In this document: positions 1-8,719 of the stretch, piece after piece | Numbering within the stretch: the stretch's first letter is position 1 | How the letters are laid out: every line of letters begins with the position of its first letter | NCBI RefSeq assembly: GCF_003670115.1 | Contig: NZ_QQTY01000001.1 | Coordinates: 1,116,001-1,180,000 of the forward strand | Length of the DNA stretch: 64,000 bases | From: Natronorubrum halophilum | GTDB lineage: Archaea > Halobacteriota > Halobacteria > Halobacteriales > Natrialbaceae | Direction: 5' to 3' | Made by a program: the position numbers and the translations under genes | Notes under the pieces: model-generated | Database searches by the model: none | Told to the model about the DNA's origin: nothing | What the model saw: only the letters and a program-made list of their open reading frames with translations

Positions 1-2
1 AG

Positions 3-209
3 GGGGCGATCGACGACGACCTCGCCGACGGGACGTGCCCGGACGCGACCGAGGGCGAGGAGCACGCGGTCCAGTTCGTCTTCGCTTTCGCCGAAGAGCA
101 AAACGAGGACGTCGGCGGGATCTACGCCGAGGGAGACGTCGTTCACGCCTACGCGCAGTGTACGTGTGGCACGGCGTACTCGGATCGGTGGAACGCCACG
201 AACGCGTAG
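3..209 (+). CDS. C-terminal fragment of a haloarchaeal hypothetical protein
   Basis: The frame is open from the window edge and ends at a TAG, giving the last 68 residues of a protein whose start lies upstream. The segment is acidic, with a stretch reading FAFAEEQNEDVGG and a terminal Cys-x-Cys pair (CTCGTAYSDRW), so a metal-binding end is possible. It resembles small conserved haloarchaeal proteins of the DUF5807 kind from memory, but I cannot confirm that. The next gene, on the same strand, encodes a membrane protein after a gap of about 150 bp. Function unknown. Confidence 0.6.
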   Translation, partial: GAIDDDLADGTCPDATEGEEHAVQFVFAFAEEQNEDVGGIYAEGDVVHAYAQCTCGTAYSDRWNATNA

Positions 210-361
210 GCGACCGTAAACGCGCGGACGGTCACGAGCGCGGAGAGTGCTACAAACTCGGAGGGGATTCGAATACCCGGAACGAATGCGATCGAGTCGC
301 GGTCCGATTGCTGTTCTCTGTAAGGACCACCCTTTTGCGACCGGACCGACTACGTTCGGCG

Positions 362-1060
362 ATGAGTTCCTTCGAAACGCCCCAGAACTCCGAGCGCGGA
401 TTCGGCCTCTCGAGTCGCGAGGTGCAGGTGATCAGCGGCGCGACCGGATTGATGGCGATCACCGTCGCGCTGATGTACGTCTTCGCGGCGACGCCGCTCG
501 CGGTCGTCAACGACTACCTGTTCTCGTTCCCGATCGTCGGCGTGCTCGTCTACGGGGCGGCGATCACGGGCGGAGAGATACTCGCCGAACGCGGGATCAA
601 GGGCGGTGATATGTGGATCGCCTTCGTCGGGATGGTCGTCCTCCAACTGGCCTTCGGGACCTTCGGGGCCGGAATCCTCTCGATCGTCCCGCAGGAGACC
701 CAGCTTACGGTGCTGGGAATTACGGCGATCGTCACCGCGCTGATGACGGCGCTGGTGTCGGGCTACGTCTACGCCCGCTCGACGACGTTCGAACACTGGG
801 GACGGTTTGCGAACTACGCCTTCCTCGGCGGCATCGGCGTGATCCTCGTCGGGACGTTCGTCCTGCAGACCCTGTTGCTGGTCGGATTCGTCCTCATCTT
901 CCTGGGCTTTATCCTCCGACTTGGCTACGAGATCTGGCAGGTGCGCGACAACCGCGACGCCTCGATCGGGCTGCAGACGATCGGCGTCTACGTCGCCGTC
1001 GCCGGCGTGTTCGTCCACGTCCTGCAACTCGTGATGCGGTACGTACTCTCTCGAGGGTGA
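362..1060 (+). CDS. polytopic membrane protein, about 7 TM, function unknown
   Basis: A 232-residue protein starting at MSSFETPQN. An open frame extends upstream but is Arg-rich and not protein-like, so this ATG is chosen. Hydrophobic segments lie at about residues 27-50, 57-75, 83-105, 113-133, 146-165, 168-190 and 205-228, which suggests six or seven helices. The size and the even spacing of helices recall small permease-like or Bax-inhibitor-like haloarchaeal proteins, but no diagnostic motif is visible. A membrane location is well supported; the role is not. Confidence 0.8.
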   Translation: MSSFETPQNSERGFGLSSREVQVISGATGLMAITVALMYVFAATPLAVVNDYLFSFPIVGVLVYGAAITGGEILAERGIKGGDMWIAFVGMVVLQLAFGTFGAGILSIVPQETQLTVLGITAIVTALMTALVSGYVYARSTTFEHWGRFANYAFLGGIGVILVGTFVLQTLLLVGFVLIFLGFILRLGYEIWQVRDNRDASIGLQTIGVYVAVAGVFVHVLQLVMRYVLSRG

Positions 1061-1157
1061 CCGAGCGCGTCCGAGCGGCCGTTTTCGCACCGTTCCACGC
1101 TCAAAGCGGAATTTGACCTTCCAACAGATCTTATACGGCCCCTGTCGACGAGCCTCT

Positions 1158-2054
1158 ATGAACAGGAGAGCGTACCTCGCCGGCGCTGGAATCGGGCTCT
1201 CGGGGGCTCTCGGCGGCTGCCTCGAGTCGGCGTCGATTCGGTCCTCGCCGTCCGGGGCGAGCGGCGAGTTCGAACTGACCGATCTGACGGCGTCGACGAG
1301 CGTCGATCGGCCGTCGGGCGGTTACGCTCTCGAGCGGTCGGCGTCGTACTCGGCGGACGCGGTCACGCGGGAGGAGGAGCGAACGGGCGAGGAGCGCGTC
1401 GTCGTCGATATCTCCAAGGTCGACGACGACGAGGTTCGCGAGGCGCTCGAGGTCACCATCGAGACCGGCGAGTGGCGGTCGGAGACGCTTCCCGATGGAC
1501 TCGAGGAAACCGTTGAGACGGTCGACTTCGTCACCGGCGTTACGACGGGAACGGCCACGCACGTCGGGCTCACGTTACACTACGTCGATCCGGACCGCTC
1601 GCCCGCGATCGAGTTCGGTGCGACGATCACGGACGCAGCCGTTTCGGAAGACGGTCCCGGCGCGATCGATCTCGAGTTGACGAACGTCAGTTCGACGGTT
1701 CAGGAGGTGTTTTCGGGGACGGTGCCGCCGTTCGGAATGGTACGCGCGGCGTCGGTCGACGAAGATGACGAGTTTCTGCTCTGGCGGGAGTACGAGGAGG
1801 AAGGCTGTTACGGATTCGACGGCTCCGGCTGGACCAGGTGTGATATCGGCGCAATTACGCCGATCCAACCGGACGAAACGCTCTCCCGGCAGTACGAAGT
1901 TCTTCAGGGTTCGACGGCCCACTATCCCGATCAAACGGTGCCTCCGGGACCGGGAACCTATCGGATCGCGGACATCCTCACCTACAGCGAGGGCGAAGGA
2001 GCACCAGGGGCGGAGCTCTCCTTCGAAGCCGAATTCGTCCTCGAGTCGGTGTAG
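1158..2054 (+). CDS. secreted lipoprotein, hypothetical
   Basis: A 298-residue protein. The N-terminus MNRRAYLAGAGIGLSGALGG is followed by Cys in a lipobox and begins with an Arg-Arg pair, which fits Tat export and lipid anchoring outside the cell membrane. The longer frame from a TTG upstream would bury this signal, so the internal ATG is preferred. The mature part is acidic and beta-rich, with no recognised catalytic motif. A segment with Cys near residue 219 (EEEGCYGFDG) and another Cys nearby may form a disulfide. Family unknown. Confidence 0.75.
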   Translation: MNRRAYLAGAGIGLSGALGGCLESASIRSSPSGASGEFELTDLTASTSVDRPSGGYALERSASYSADAVTREEERTGEERVVVDISKVDDDEVREALEVTIETGEWRSETLPDGLEETVETVDFVTGVTTGTATHVGLTLHYVDPDRSPAIEFGATITDAAVSEDGPGAIDLELTNVSSTVQEVFSGTVPPFGMVRAASVDEDDEFLLWREYEEEGCYGFDGSGWTRCDIGAITPIQPDETLSRQYEVLQGSTAHYPDQTVPPGPGTYRIADILTYSEGEGAPGAELSFEAEFVLESV

Positions 2055-2086
2055 TACCGACGGGACCGACGCAGTACTCGAGTCGA

Positions 2087-3343
2087 TCAGTCGTCGTCGG
2101 CCGCCGCGTCGGCGTCTTCGGCGTCGGCTTCCTCGAGAACCTCCTGAAACGCGCCGAGGATCACCTGTTTCGTCACCGCGCCGCGGGAGGTCCAGTGGGT
2201 CGCGTAGTCGAGCATATCGTCGTAGATGTCGGGTTTGCAGCCCGCGGCCTTGGGGTGACCGCCGCCGTTTACCTTTCCGGCGACCTCGTGACACAGCTGG
2301 AACTCGTCGGTGCCGCGGATCGAGGCGGAGCCGGCGGGTTTGACGATTACTGAGGCGTCGGCACCCTGTTCGCGCATCGCTTCGGCGACCTCGTTTTGCG
2401 AGCAGCGGCCGTACGTGATCCCGACCGTGTAGCCGCCGATCTCGCGAAGCTCCGACCGGCCGACCGCTCGGTCGATGAGCGCGTTCTTCTCCTTCCGGCG
2501 CTCGGCGATGTACTCCTGGACCCACTCCGGAAGATCGACGCCGTACTCGCGAACGACCTCGACGTACTCCGCCGGGTCGGTCCAGTAGGCGTAGTCGGCC
2601 AAGTCGTCGCTTCGGGGATCCTCGCGCAGCCAGAGATCGTGATCGCGCGTGACCGTCGCCAGTTCCTCGTACATCGGCCCGAACTCGTACTCGAGCGAGC
2701 GGTAGACGACGTCAGCGCTACACTCCTCATCGGAGTCGCCGACGACCAGTTCGGCGCCGGCGTCGCGGACGCCCGTGGCGACCTCGTCGCCCCACTGGTG
2801 GTGGTCGTACCACGAGACGCTCGCCGCGGTCTCGAGCGCCGCCTCGAGTTCGTCCTCGACGTACTCGAACCGGTCCGGCGCGAGGTCGCAGACGAAGATG
2901 TCGATTCCAGCATCGCCGTACTCGGCGACGCGAGCCAGGGCGTCCTCGACGTCGTGCGGGCTGGCGGGGATCAGTGCGACGTTGTGCGGCGTCGGCTCGG
3001 GTTCCTCGAGCGGGCTGTCGACGTCGCCGGCGAGAACGGTGGATTCCTCGTCAGCGTCGTCGACAGCGTCGGCCGCGTCCGATGCGTCAGTTTGCTCGTC
3101 AGCAGCGTCCGGCTCCGGCACGTTCTGGACGTCGTCGTAGGCCTCCCGAATCAGCGCCACGCAGGCCAGGCCGTCGGCGTCGGGGTCGGCGATGACGGCC
3201 ACCTCGGCCCCCTCGAGCGCCGCCGCGGTCTGTTCGTCTTCGAGATCGTCTTCGAGGTCGTCAGGCAGGAAGAAGCCGGTTCCCGGGAGAATCGACTTGC
3301 GAGAGATCGACAGATCGCCGCTGTCGATCAGTTCGTTGTACAT
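2087..3343 (-). CDS. DHH-family phosphoesterase (RecJ-like)
   Basis: A 418-residue member of the DHH/DHHA1 superfamily, which hydrolyses phosphodiester bonds in single-stranded nucleic acid or small nucleotides using Mn ions. Motif I is at D53-P-D55-A-D57 and the defining D180-H181-H182 is present. A GGGHPKAAG DHHA1 substrate-binding motif lies near the C-terminus. A strongly acidic linker of about 45 residues (roughly 76-120) sits between motifs I and II and is probably disordered. The start at MYNELIDS is chosen because the upstream extension is basic and low-complexity. Whether it acts as a RecJ-type nuclease or a nano-RNase cannot be told from sequence. Confidence 0.88.
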   Translation of the reverse strand: MYNELIDSGDLSISRKSILPGTGFFLPDDLEDDLEDEQTAAALEGAEVAVIADPDADGLACVALIREAYDDVQNVPEPDAADEQTDASDAADAVDDADEESTVLAGDVDSPLEEPEPTPHNVALIPASPHDVEDALARVAEYGDAGIDIFVCDLAPDRFEYVEDELEAALETAASVSWYDHHQWGDEVATGVRDAGAELVVGDSDEECSADVVYRSLEYEFGPMYEELATVTRDHDLWLREDPRSDDLADYAYWTDPAEYVEVVREYGVDLPEWVQEYIAERRKEKNALIDRAVGRSELREIGGYTVGITYGRCSQNEVAEAMREQGADASVIVKPAGSASIRGTDEFQLCHEVAGKVNGGGHPKAAGCKPDIYDDMLDYATHWTSRGAVTKQVILGAFQEVLEEADAEDADAAADDD

Positions 3344-3422
3344 GGCACATCCTGAACGCCGAACGGGGAAGTAATCGCCGGTCTTCGCTTTCAGGCCACC
3401 GACACGGTCGGTGTGACCGTAC

Positions 3423-3887
3423 TCAGACGTCGGCCGCCGACCCGTCCTCCGCCGCCTCGGCCGCCGGCTCGAGCTGTCGAACGGAGAGGACGGGGACCGG
3501 CGAGGTGCGGACGACGCGTTCCGCGACGCTGCCGAGCAACAACCGGTTCTCGCCGTGGCGACCGCGGGTACCGGTCGCGACCAGATCGGCGTCGACCTCC
3601 CTGGCGTAGCCACAGATTTCAGCGGCGGGTCGGCCCTCGCGAACGGCGGTCGTCACCTCACGACCAGCCCGCTGCTCGACGGTCGCCAGTGCGGCGTCGG
3701 AGGTCGTCTCGAGGGCGGTTCGCAGTTCGTCCCGAAGCTGCTGGGGTGAGGCGTCGACCTCGCTGGCGTCGACGACCGAGAGGGCGTGGACGTCGGCATC
3801 GAAGCGATCGGCGAGATCGAGTGCGATATCGACGGCTCGTTTGACGCTCTCGGAGCCGTCGGTGGCAACCACGACCGTATCGAACAT
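3423..3887 (-). CDS. universal stress protein, ATP-binding type
   Basis: A 154-residue UspA-fold cytoplasmic protein. The N-terminal strand (MFDTVVVATDGSES) carries the conserved Asp, and the nucleotide motif G-x2-G-x9-G-S is intact at G106, G109, G119 and S120. Members with this motif bind ATP and act in stress responses or as regulatory subunits. It lies just upstream of the DHH gene on the same strand and is divergent from a second Usp gene about 220 bp away. Confidence 0.92.
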   Translation of the reverse strand: MFDTVVVATDGSESVKRAVDIALDLADRFDADVHALSVVDASEVDASPQQLRDELRTALETTSDAALATVEQRAGREVTTAVREGRPAAEICGYAREVDADLVATGTRGRHGENRLLLGSVAERVVRTSPVPVLSVRQLEPAAEAAEDGSAADV

Positions 3888-4108
3888 ACGCGGTGGTTAC
3901 GGCCGAGGCGGCATAAATACCGGCGGCACGTCCCGCCGGATGGGACCGAAAGACTGGCGAACGACGCTCGGCGAACGGTGGGCCGCGTCGGCGCGCTATC
4001 ACGGTCGGTGACGGGTTCGCCATCGCGATCGCGACTGGCCCCGGTAACACATCACGCGGCCGGGAACTGGGGGGTGGCTTTTTTGCGTCGGGGGACACAC
4101 CACCCGGT

Positions 4109-4570
4109 ATGGACGATAGCGAGCCGTTTACCGTCGACACCGTTCTCGCACCGGTCGACGGAAGCGACGAGTCCGCCACCGCCCTCGAGTGCGCCGTTGC
4201 CGTTGCCGACCGCTACGACGCGTCGGTCCACGCGCTGTTCGTACTCGGTCGCGGCGTAGTGCAGGGAATGAACGCCGGTGCCGTCGACGAAGACACCATC
4301 GCAGCGGATACGCAGGGGTTCTTCGACGACCTCAGCCACGTTGCGGACGACGCGAACGTTCCGTTCGTAACAGCCGTCGACGACGGGTTCTCCCAGACGC
4401 GAAAAACGCGCCACCCCGGTAACGTCGTTCTCGATACCGCCGACGAGATCGACGCCGACTTCATCGTCCTCCCGAGAGAGCCCGTCACCGATGCGGCCTC
4501 GGCGGAAGTCCTCGAGAAAGTCGCCGAGTACGTTCTGGCCTACGCGAGCCAGCCCGTTCTGTCAGTGTAG
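4109..4570 (+). CDS. UspA-like protein lacking the ATP motif
   Basis: A 153-residue UspA-fold protein. The first strand (VDTVLAPVDGSDES) and the final strand (ASQPVLSV) match the family. The region that should hold G-x2-G-x9-G-S/T reads FIVLPREPVTDAASAEVL, so the nucleotide-binding glycines are absent and this is probably a non-ATP-binding Usp. It is divergent from the ATP-type Usp gene at 3423-3887. The promoter area before it contains a TTTTTTGCG stretch about 30 nt from the start codon. Confidence 0.85.
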   Translation: MDDSEPFTVDTVLAPVDGSDESATALECAVAVADRYDASVHALFVLGRGVVQGMNAGAVDEDTIAADTQGFFDDLSHVADDANVPFVTAVDDGFSQTRKTRHPGNVVLDTADEIDADFIVLPREPVTDAASAEVLEKVAEYVLAYASQPVLSV

Positions 4571-4609
4571 CCCGCCCTGTCAGTCGCCGGAAATCGTGTT
4601 CTCGCCCGC

Positions 4610-5173
4610 TCACCCGAGCCGAATCGCCATCTCCTGTTCGAAGCTCTCGGTTCCGGTCGACGCGAACCCGACTCGCTCGTAGAGGGCGATCGCCGGGTTG
4701 TTCCAGCGCTCGACGGTCAACCAGACGCGTTCGATCCCGATGTCGCTCGCGTGTCCCAGCAGATGCTCGAGCAGTTTCGTCCCGATCCCGGCCCGCTGGT
4801 AGTCCTGCAGGACGAAGATCGCGAGCTCCCACTCGACCTCGCTGTTGTCCTCGAGAGCGGACGGGTCATCGGTGTCGGGAACGAGCACCGCGTGACCGAT
4901 CACGTCCTGGCCGTGGCGGGTAACGACGTTGACGCTCTCGTCGGCGATCGTCTCGAGCCAGTTGCGAATGCGTTCCTCCCCGGTCGGCGGAATCCCCTGT
5001 GCCCGGTCGGTGGGATCGAACTGGACGTACATGTCGACGACGTCCTCGAACGTGTCCGCGAAATCGTCGGACGCCGTGATCTCGATCGATCGGCCCTCTC
5101 GGTCCTCGACGGTCGTCGGCGGCGAGGGGAACGGTCCGGCCGGCTCGTCTGGATACGGTCGCGTGTCAGCCAT
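4610..5173 (-). CDS. GNAT-family N-acetyltransferase
   Basis: A 187-residue protein with a GNAT domain at roughly residues 30-187. The acetyl-CoA pyrophosphate-binding loop is Q126-R-A-G129-I-G131 followed by a helix (TKLLEHLL), preceded by the strand WELAIFVLQDY. GNAT enzymes transfer an acetyl group from acetyl-CoA to amines; the acceptor here cannot be predicted. Its ATG lies 2 bp after the stop of the upstream Usp gene on the same strand, so the two are probably co-transcribed. Confidence 0.87.
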   Translation of the reverse strand: MADTRPYPDEPAGPFPSPPTTVEDREGRSIEITASDDFADTFEDVVDMYVQFDPTDRAQGIPPTGEERIRNWLETIADESVNVVTRHGQDVIGHAVLVPDTDDPSALEDNSEVEWELAIFVLQDYQRAGIGTKLLEHLLGHASDIGIERVWLTVERWNNPAIALYERVGFASTGTESFEQEMAIRLG

Positions 5174-5175
5174 CG

Positions 5176-5544
5176 TTATCGCACCAGTTTGACGGTCGTC
5201 GGAGCGTTCAACAGGACGAATTCGGTGATCGGCCCGAGTTGAATCTTCCCCATCGGGCTCAGCGTCCCGCCGCCGATCACCAGCTGGTCGAACTCCCCCT
5301 GCTCGGCGTAGTCGACCAGCGAACTGCCCGGGTCTCCCTCGAGGGTGACGACCTCGGCGTCGACGTTCGCCTCCGAGAGCTGTTCCCGCGCCTGCTGGGC
5401 CATCTCCTCCTGTGATCGTTTCGCCTCGGGTTTGTCGACGACGGCGACGGTGAGATCGTCGCCGACCTCGCTCGTTCGGTCGATCGCCTGTCGGAGCGTC
5501 TTGATCGATTCGTCGCTCCCGACGATTCCCACTAGGACGTTCAT
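5176..5544 (-). CDS. small universal stress protein
   Basis: A 122-residue UspA-fold protein starting MNVLVGIVGSDES. Another in-frame ATG two codons upstream (MYMNVL) is an alternative start. The protein ends with a family-typical segment: VIGGGTLSPMGKIQLGPITE resembles the G-x2-G-x9-G loop in position but is altered, and the terminal strand TTVKLVR is conserved. It probably forms a transcription unit with the GNAT gene that starts 2 bp downstream. Likely role: stress-related nucleotide or ligand sensing. Confidence 0.85.
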   Translation of the reverse strand: MNVLVGIVGSDESIKTLRQAIDRTSEVGDDLTVAVVDKPEAKRSQEEMAQQAREQLSEANVDAEVVTLEGDPGSSLVDYAEQGEFDQLVIGGGTLSPMGKIQLGPITEFVLLNAPTTVKLVR

Positions 5545-5738
5545 ATACATGCGTGTGTACCGATGAACGAAAACCGTTGTGCCCAGCGTCAGTCTCAGGG
5601 ATTGATCGGGGCCGGACTGGTCACCGATCGCGGGGGCGAGAGCAGGTACTCGACTCCGAGTGAGTCGAGAGTGCCCCGCTGACACATACGTTGCGCATGA
5701 CGACGACGTTAAGAGCGTGTGGTGAATACGTTGACCGA

Positions 5739-7175
5739 ATGAGTGATGCGGCGCTCGATGTCGTGGAGTTCCTGCTCACGACGAGCGTGTATTCGGACGA
5801 TAGAACGTTGGATGAGAACGATCTCCCGCCGTCGTTCCGCCGGGTATTCTGGACCGGCGGCGTCGATGACGACGGCGACGAGGGTCGGAGACACGCCGGA
5901 ATCAGCCGGCCGCTCTCAGCCACGAACAGTACTGCTCGGCAGGCGACGGGCGTCGACCAGCCGTGGGAGGCCGTCTCGGATCTGATGTTCACCGAGCGCG
6001 ACGAGTTCTCGGGAACCATCACCCTCGCTCAGGAGGAGATGGCCGAGCAGTGGTACGCCGAGCGCGTCGACGAGGAGCGACTCCTCGAGAACCCGACGCT
6101 GACGAAACACCTCACGACCCACAAGGAGTTCGGCGACGAGTTCGACGCCAGCCACGAGCAAGCCCGCGATCAGAACCGGCCGATTCAGGCCGACCGCGTC
6201 TGGATCGACGGGCTCCTCGAGGAGTACTTCGACGAGGAGGACGACGAGGAGATGCTCGATCTCGTCGAGATCCGCGCGCCCGAGGAGGTCGACATGTCCC
6301 TCGACGACCTCGTGCTCACCGAGGACCAGGAGAACGAACTCAACAAGATCTCGAAGGCGATCGAACACCGCGACTACCTCGCGAACATCGGCCTTCGCGA
6401 GATCGGAAAACTGCTGTTCGTCGGCCCGCCGGGGACCGGAAAAACGTCGACGGCGCAGGCGCTGGCCCAGGATATGGACCTGCCGTTCGTCGAGGTCAAA
6501 CTCTCGATGATCACGAGCCAGTATCTCGGCGAGACGGCGAAAAACGTCGACAAGACCTTCGAGGTCGCAAAGCGGCTCTCGCCGTGTATCCTCTTTATCG
6601 ACGAGTTCGACTTCGTCGCCAAGACCCGCCGGAGCGACGAACACGCCGCTCTCAAACGCGCCGTCAACACGCTGCTCAAGAGCATCGACAACATCTCGCT
6701 CATTGACGACGACGTGTTGCTGATCGGCGCGACCAACCACCCCGACCAGCTCGACGACGCCGCCTGGCGGCGCTTCGACGAGATCATCAACTTCCCCAAG
6801 CCCGACTACGGCATGCGCGCGGACATCCTCACCCTCATCACCCGAACGATGGACATCGAGGAGTTCGACCCGCAGCTCATCGCCGAGGTCACTCAGGGGC
6901 TGACCGGCAGCGACCTCCGGATGGTCCTCCGAGAGGCCGTCCTCGAGGCCCTGACCGAAGACCGAACGACGCTGGATCAGGCGGACCTCCTCGACGCCGT
7001 CGAGGAGTTCGAGGAGCGTGACACCCTGAAGAACATGGACATGATGGGCGGCGACCACGACGCGCTCGTCGCCGGCGGGGATCTCGGAAAGGCCAGTGAT
7101 GGCGGTGAACCGAGCGGGTCGGAGGAGGGCCACGACCACGCCCACGACGACGGCGATCACGACCACAGCCACTGA
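5739..7175 (+). CDS. AAA-family ATPase with His-rich tail
   Basis: A 478-residue protein. After an acidic N-terminal domain (1-190) comes one AAA module: Walker A GPPGTGKTS at 229-237, Walker B ILFIDEFD at 284-291, sensor 1 (LLIGATNHPD) and an arginine finger region DDAAWRRFDE. The start MSDAALDVVEF is chosen over a TTG/ATG 14-16 codons upstream because the conserved region begins here. The C-terminus after about residue 455 is Gly/Ser/Glu-rich and ends in an Asp-His-rich tail (GHDHAHDDGDHDHSH) that could bind metal. It belongs to the classical AAA group (FtsH/proteasomal-ATPase-like core), but the substrate is unknown. Confidence 0.87.
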   Translation: MSDAALDVVEFLLTTSVYSDDRTLDENDLPPSFRRVFWTGGVDDDGDEGRRHAGISRPLSATNSTARQATGVDQPWEAVSDLMFTERDEFSGTITLAQEEMAEQWYAERVDEERLLENPTLTKHLTTHKEFGDEFDASHEQARDQNRPIQADRVWIDGLLEEYFDEEDDEEMLDLVEIRAPEEVDMSLDDLVLTEDQENELNKISKAIEHRDYLANIGLREIGKLLFVGPPGTGKTSTAQALAQDMDLPFVEVKLSMITSQYLGETAKNVDKTFEVAKRLSPCILFIDEFDFVAKTRRSDEHAALKRAVNTLLKSIDNISLIDDDVLLIGATNHPDQLDDAAWRRFDEIINFPKPDYGMRADILTLITRTMDIEEFDPQLIAEVTQGLTGSDLRMVLREAVLEALTEDRTTLDQADLLDAVEEFEERDTLKNMDMMGGDHDALVAGGDLGKASDGGEPSGSEEGHDHAHDDGDHDHSH

Positions 7176-7272
7176 ATCCGACCGTCGGCAGGCGGGTCGC
7201 TACGAACCGGACACGCGAGACCACTGTTCTGACGAGCGAAACTACCAACTGGCCGCCCGGTGTCGTCGGCAT

Positions 7273-8055
7273 ATGAACGATTACCACTCGCACACGAACT
7301 ACTCCGACGGCGGGTTTCTCGAGGGGATGGTTCAAGCCGCCGACGCGGCCGGTCTCGAGGGAATCGGGCTCACGGACCACTGCATGGTGTCCTCCCGCGA
7401 GCCCCCGAAGACCACCCGTAGCGTCTACGGTTTCAATCTGGACCGGACCTACGAGCGTCGACGTCGGGCGATCGAGGAACTCCGTAACCGGGCGGACATC
7501 TCCCTCGAGATCTACGACGGCGTCGAAATGGACTACGATCTGCGCGACGAACGCGCGATCCGGGACTTTCTCGAGGAGACGGCGTTCGACTACACCATCG
7601 GGAGCGTGCACGTGGTCGACGATCTGAACGTGCAGGTGCCGAGCAACTTTGCAAACACGAGCGAGGCGGAACGCGACGCGATCGTCGACGACTACTTCGA
7701 GAACCTCGTCTCGCTGATCGACTCGGAACTGTTCGACGTCGCGGCCCACCTCGACCTGGTCGAACGAACCCCGCCGCTGCGGGGTCGGGCGACGGTGGAC
7801 CACTACGAGCGCGTCGCCCGGGCGCTCGCCGATTCGCGAACGGTCCCCGAGATCAACGCCGGGCGAGCGATCGCGGACGCGGCGATCGTCCACCCCGCCG
7901 AGACGTTTCTCGAGATCTTGCGCGAGTACGACGTCGCCGTCACCGTCGGCTCCGATTCCCACCGACCGTCCGAGATCGGCGACCGAGCCGCGTTTCTCGA
8001 GGAGTATCTCGTGAGCCGCGACCTCGAGCCGGTTGCGCCGCCGGGACTCGACTGA
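7273..8055 (+). CDS. PHP-domain phosphoesterase (histidinol-phosphatase-like)
   Basis: A 260-residue PHP-domain metal-dependent phosphoesterase. It has motif I H5-S-H7 in DYHSHTNYSDGG, a second metal motif TD35-H36, a GSVHVVDD segment, a mid-protein AHLDLVER segment and the C-terminal SDSHRP motif. Together these form the trinuclear metal site typical of HisK-type histidinol phosphatases. The ATG at MNDYHSH is chosen because upstream residues are low-complexity. It may dephosphorylate histidinol phosphate, though no his gene is adjacent and related PHP proteins act on other phosphoesters. Confidence 0.87.
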   Translation: MNDYHSHTNYSDGGFLEGMVQAADAAGLEGIGLTDHCMVSSREPPKTTRSVYGFNLDRTYERRRRAIEELRNRADISLEIYDGVEMDYDLRDERAIRDFLEETAFDYTIGSVHVVDDLNVQVPSNFANTSEAERDAIVDDYFENLVSLIDSELFDVAAHLDLVERTPPLRGRATVDHYERVARALADSRTVPEINAGRAIADAAIVHPAETFLEILREYDVAVTVGSDSHRPSEIGDRAAFLEEYLVSRDLEPVAPPGLD

Positions 8056-8136
8056 CCGGCGGTTTTCGAGAGTCGACTCGCGGATGGGCTGTCGGGTTAC
8101 ACTACGCTTTTGCCCGCGGCTGCCGACGGCAAGTTT

Positions 8137-8529
8137 ATGACTACCGACCGGAACGTCTACGGAACGAAACTCGAGCCCTGTAGTACCGATCCGACGACGG
8201 GTTTTCTGCGCGACGGCTGCTGTCGTCGCGTCGAATCGGACCGAGGCCGCCACGAGATCTGTGCCGTGATGACCGAGGAGTTCCTCCGATTCAGCGAGGC
8301 GCGGGGAAACGACCTCGTCACACCGAAACCCGAGTTCGAGTTTCCCGGCCTCGATCCTGGCGATCGGTGGTGCCTTTGCCTCGCGCGGTGGCTCGAAGCC
8401 GAGGAGGCCGACCGCGCCCCGCCGGTCGTGCTCGAGGCGACCCACGAGGCGGTCCTGCGAGACGTCGACCCGGACCTGCTGCGGGAACACGAGTACGATC
8501 GAACCGAACGCGGCGGGGCGTCCGAGTAA
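8137..8529 (+). CDS. DUF2237-family protein
   Basis: A 130-residue protein matching the DUF2237 family: an N-terminal NVYGTKLEPCSTDPTTGFLRDGCC segment, then HEICAVMTEEFLRFS and a GDRWCLCLARWLEA segment. Conserved Cys residues at the N-terminus (C15, and the pair in DGCC) and in WCLC suggest a metal or redox role, but the biochemical function of the family is not established. An in-frame start nine codons upstream is possible; MTTDRN fits homologous lengths better. Confidence 0.85.
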   Translation: MTTDRNVYGTKLEPCSTDPTTGFLRDGCCRRVESDRGRHEICAVMTEEFLRFSEARGNDLVTPKPEFEFPGLDPGDRWCLCLARWLEAEEADRAPPVVLEATHEAVLRDVDPDLLREHEYDRTERGGASE

Positions 8530-8554
8530 CCGCGACCCGCTTCGCGGGGAACAT

Positions 8555-8562
8555 CCTTATGG
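8555..8562 (+). promoter_or_regulatory. TATA element for a leaderless transcript starting near 8585
   Basis: CCTTATGG ends 22 nt before the ATG at 8585, the spacing expected for a haloarchaeal TATA box driving a transcript that begins at the start codon. It supports a small gene there. No experimental support is available. Confidence 0.45.
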
Positions 8563-8584
8563 CCGGACTGCGAACCGAACCACA

Positions 8585-8719
8585 ATGAGCGGTGGATCGC
8601 GATACGTGGAGGCCGATGCGCGCGCCGATGAGTCGATCCATCACGTCACCACAGCGAGCGTCGTCGAGCAGGTCAGTCCGTGCCGCGTGGACGGAGGTGC
8701 CGACGAACCGTGCGCGTAA
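8585..8719 (+). CDS. small ORF of 44 codons overlapping the next gene
   Basis: ATG at 8585 opens a 44-residue frame (MSGGSRYVEADARADESIHH onward, ending GGADEPCA) that stops at a TAA 10 bp inside the following metallo-hydrolase gene. It is acidic like other haloarchaeal proteins, has a TATA element at the right distance, and would bring ribosomes to the GTG of the next gene. Two Cys residues (positions 33 and 43) could bind metal. No family is recognised; it may be a real small protein or a leader peptide. Confidence 0.5.
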   Translation: MSGGSRYVEADARADESIHHVTTASVVEQVSPCRVDGGADEPCA

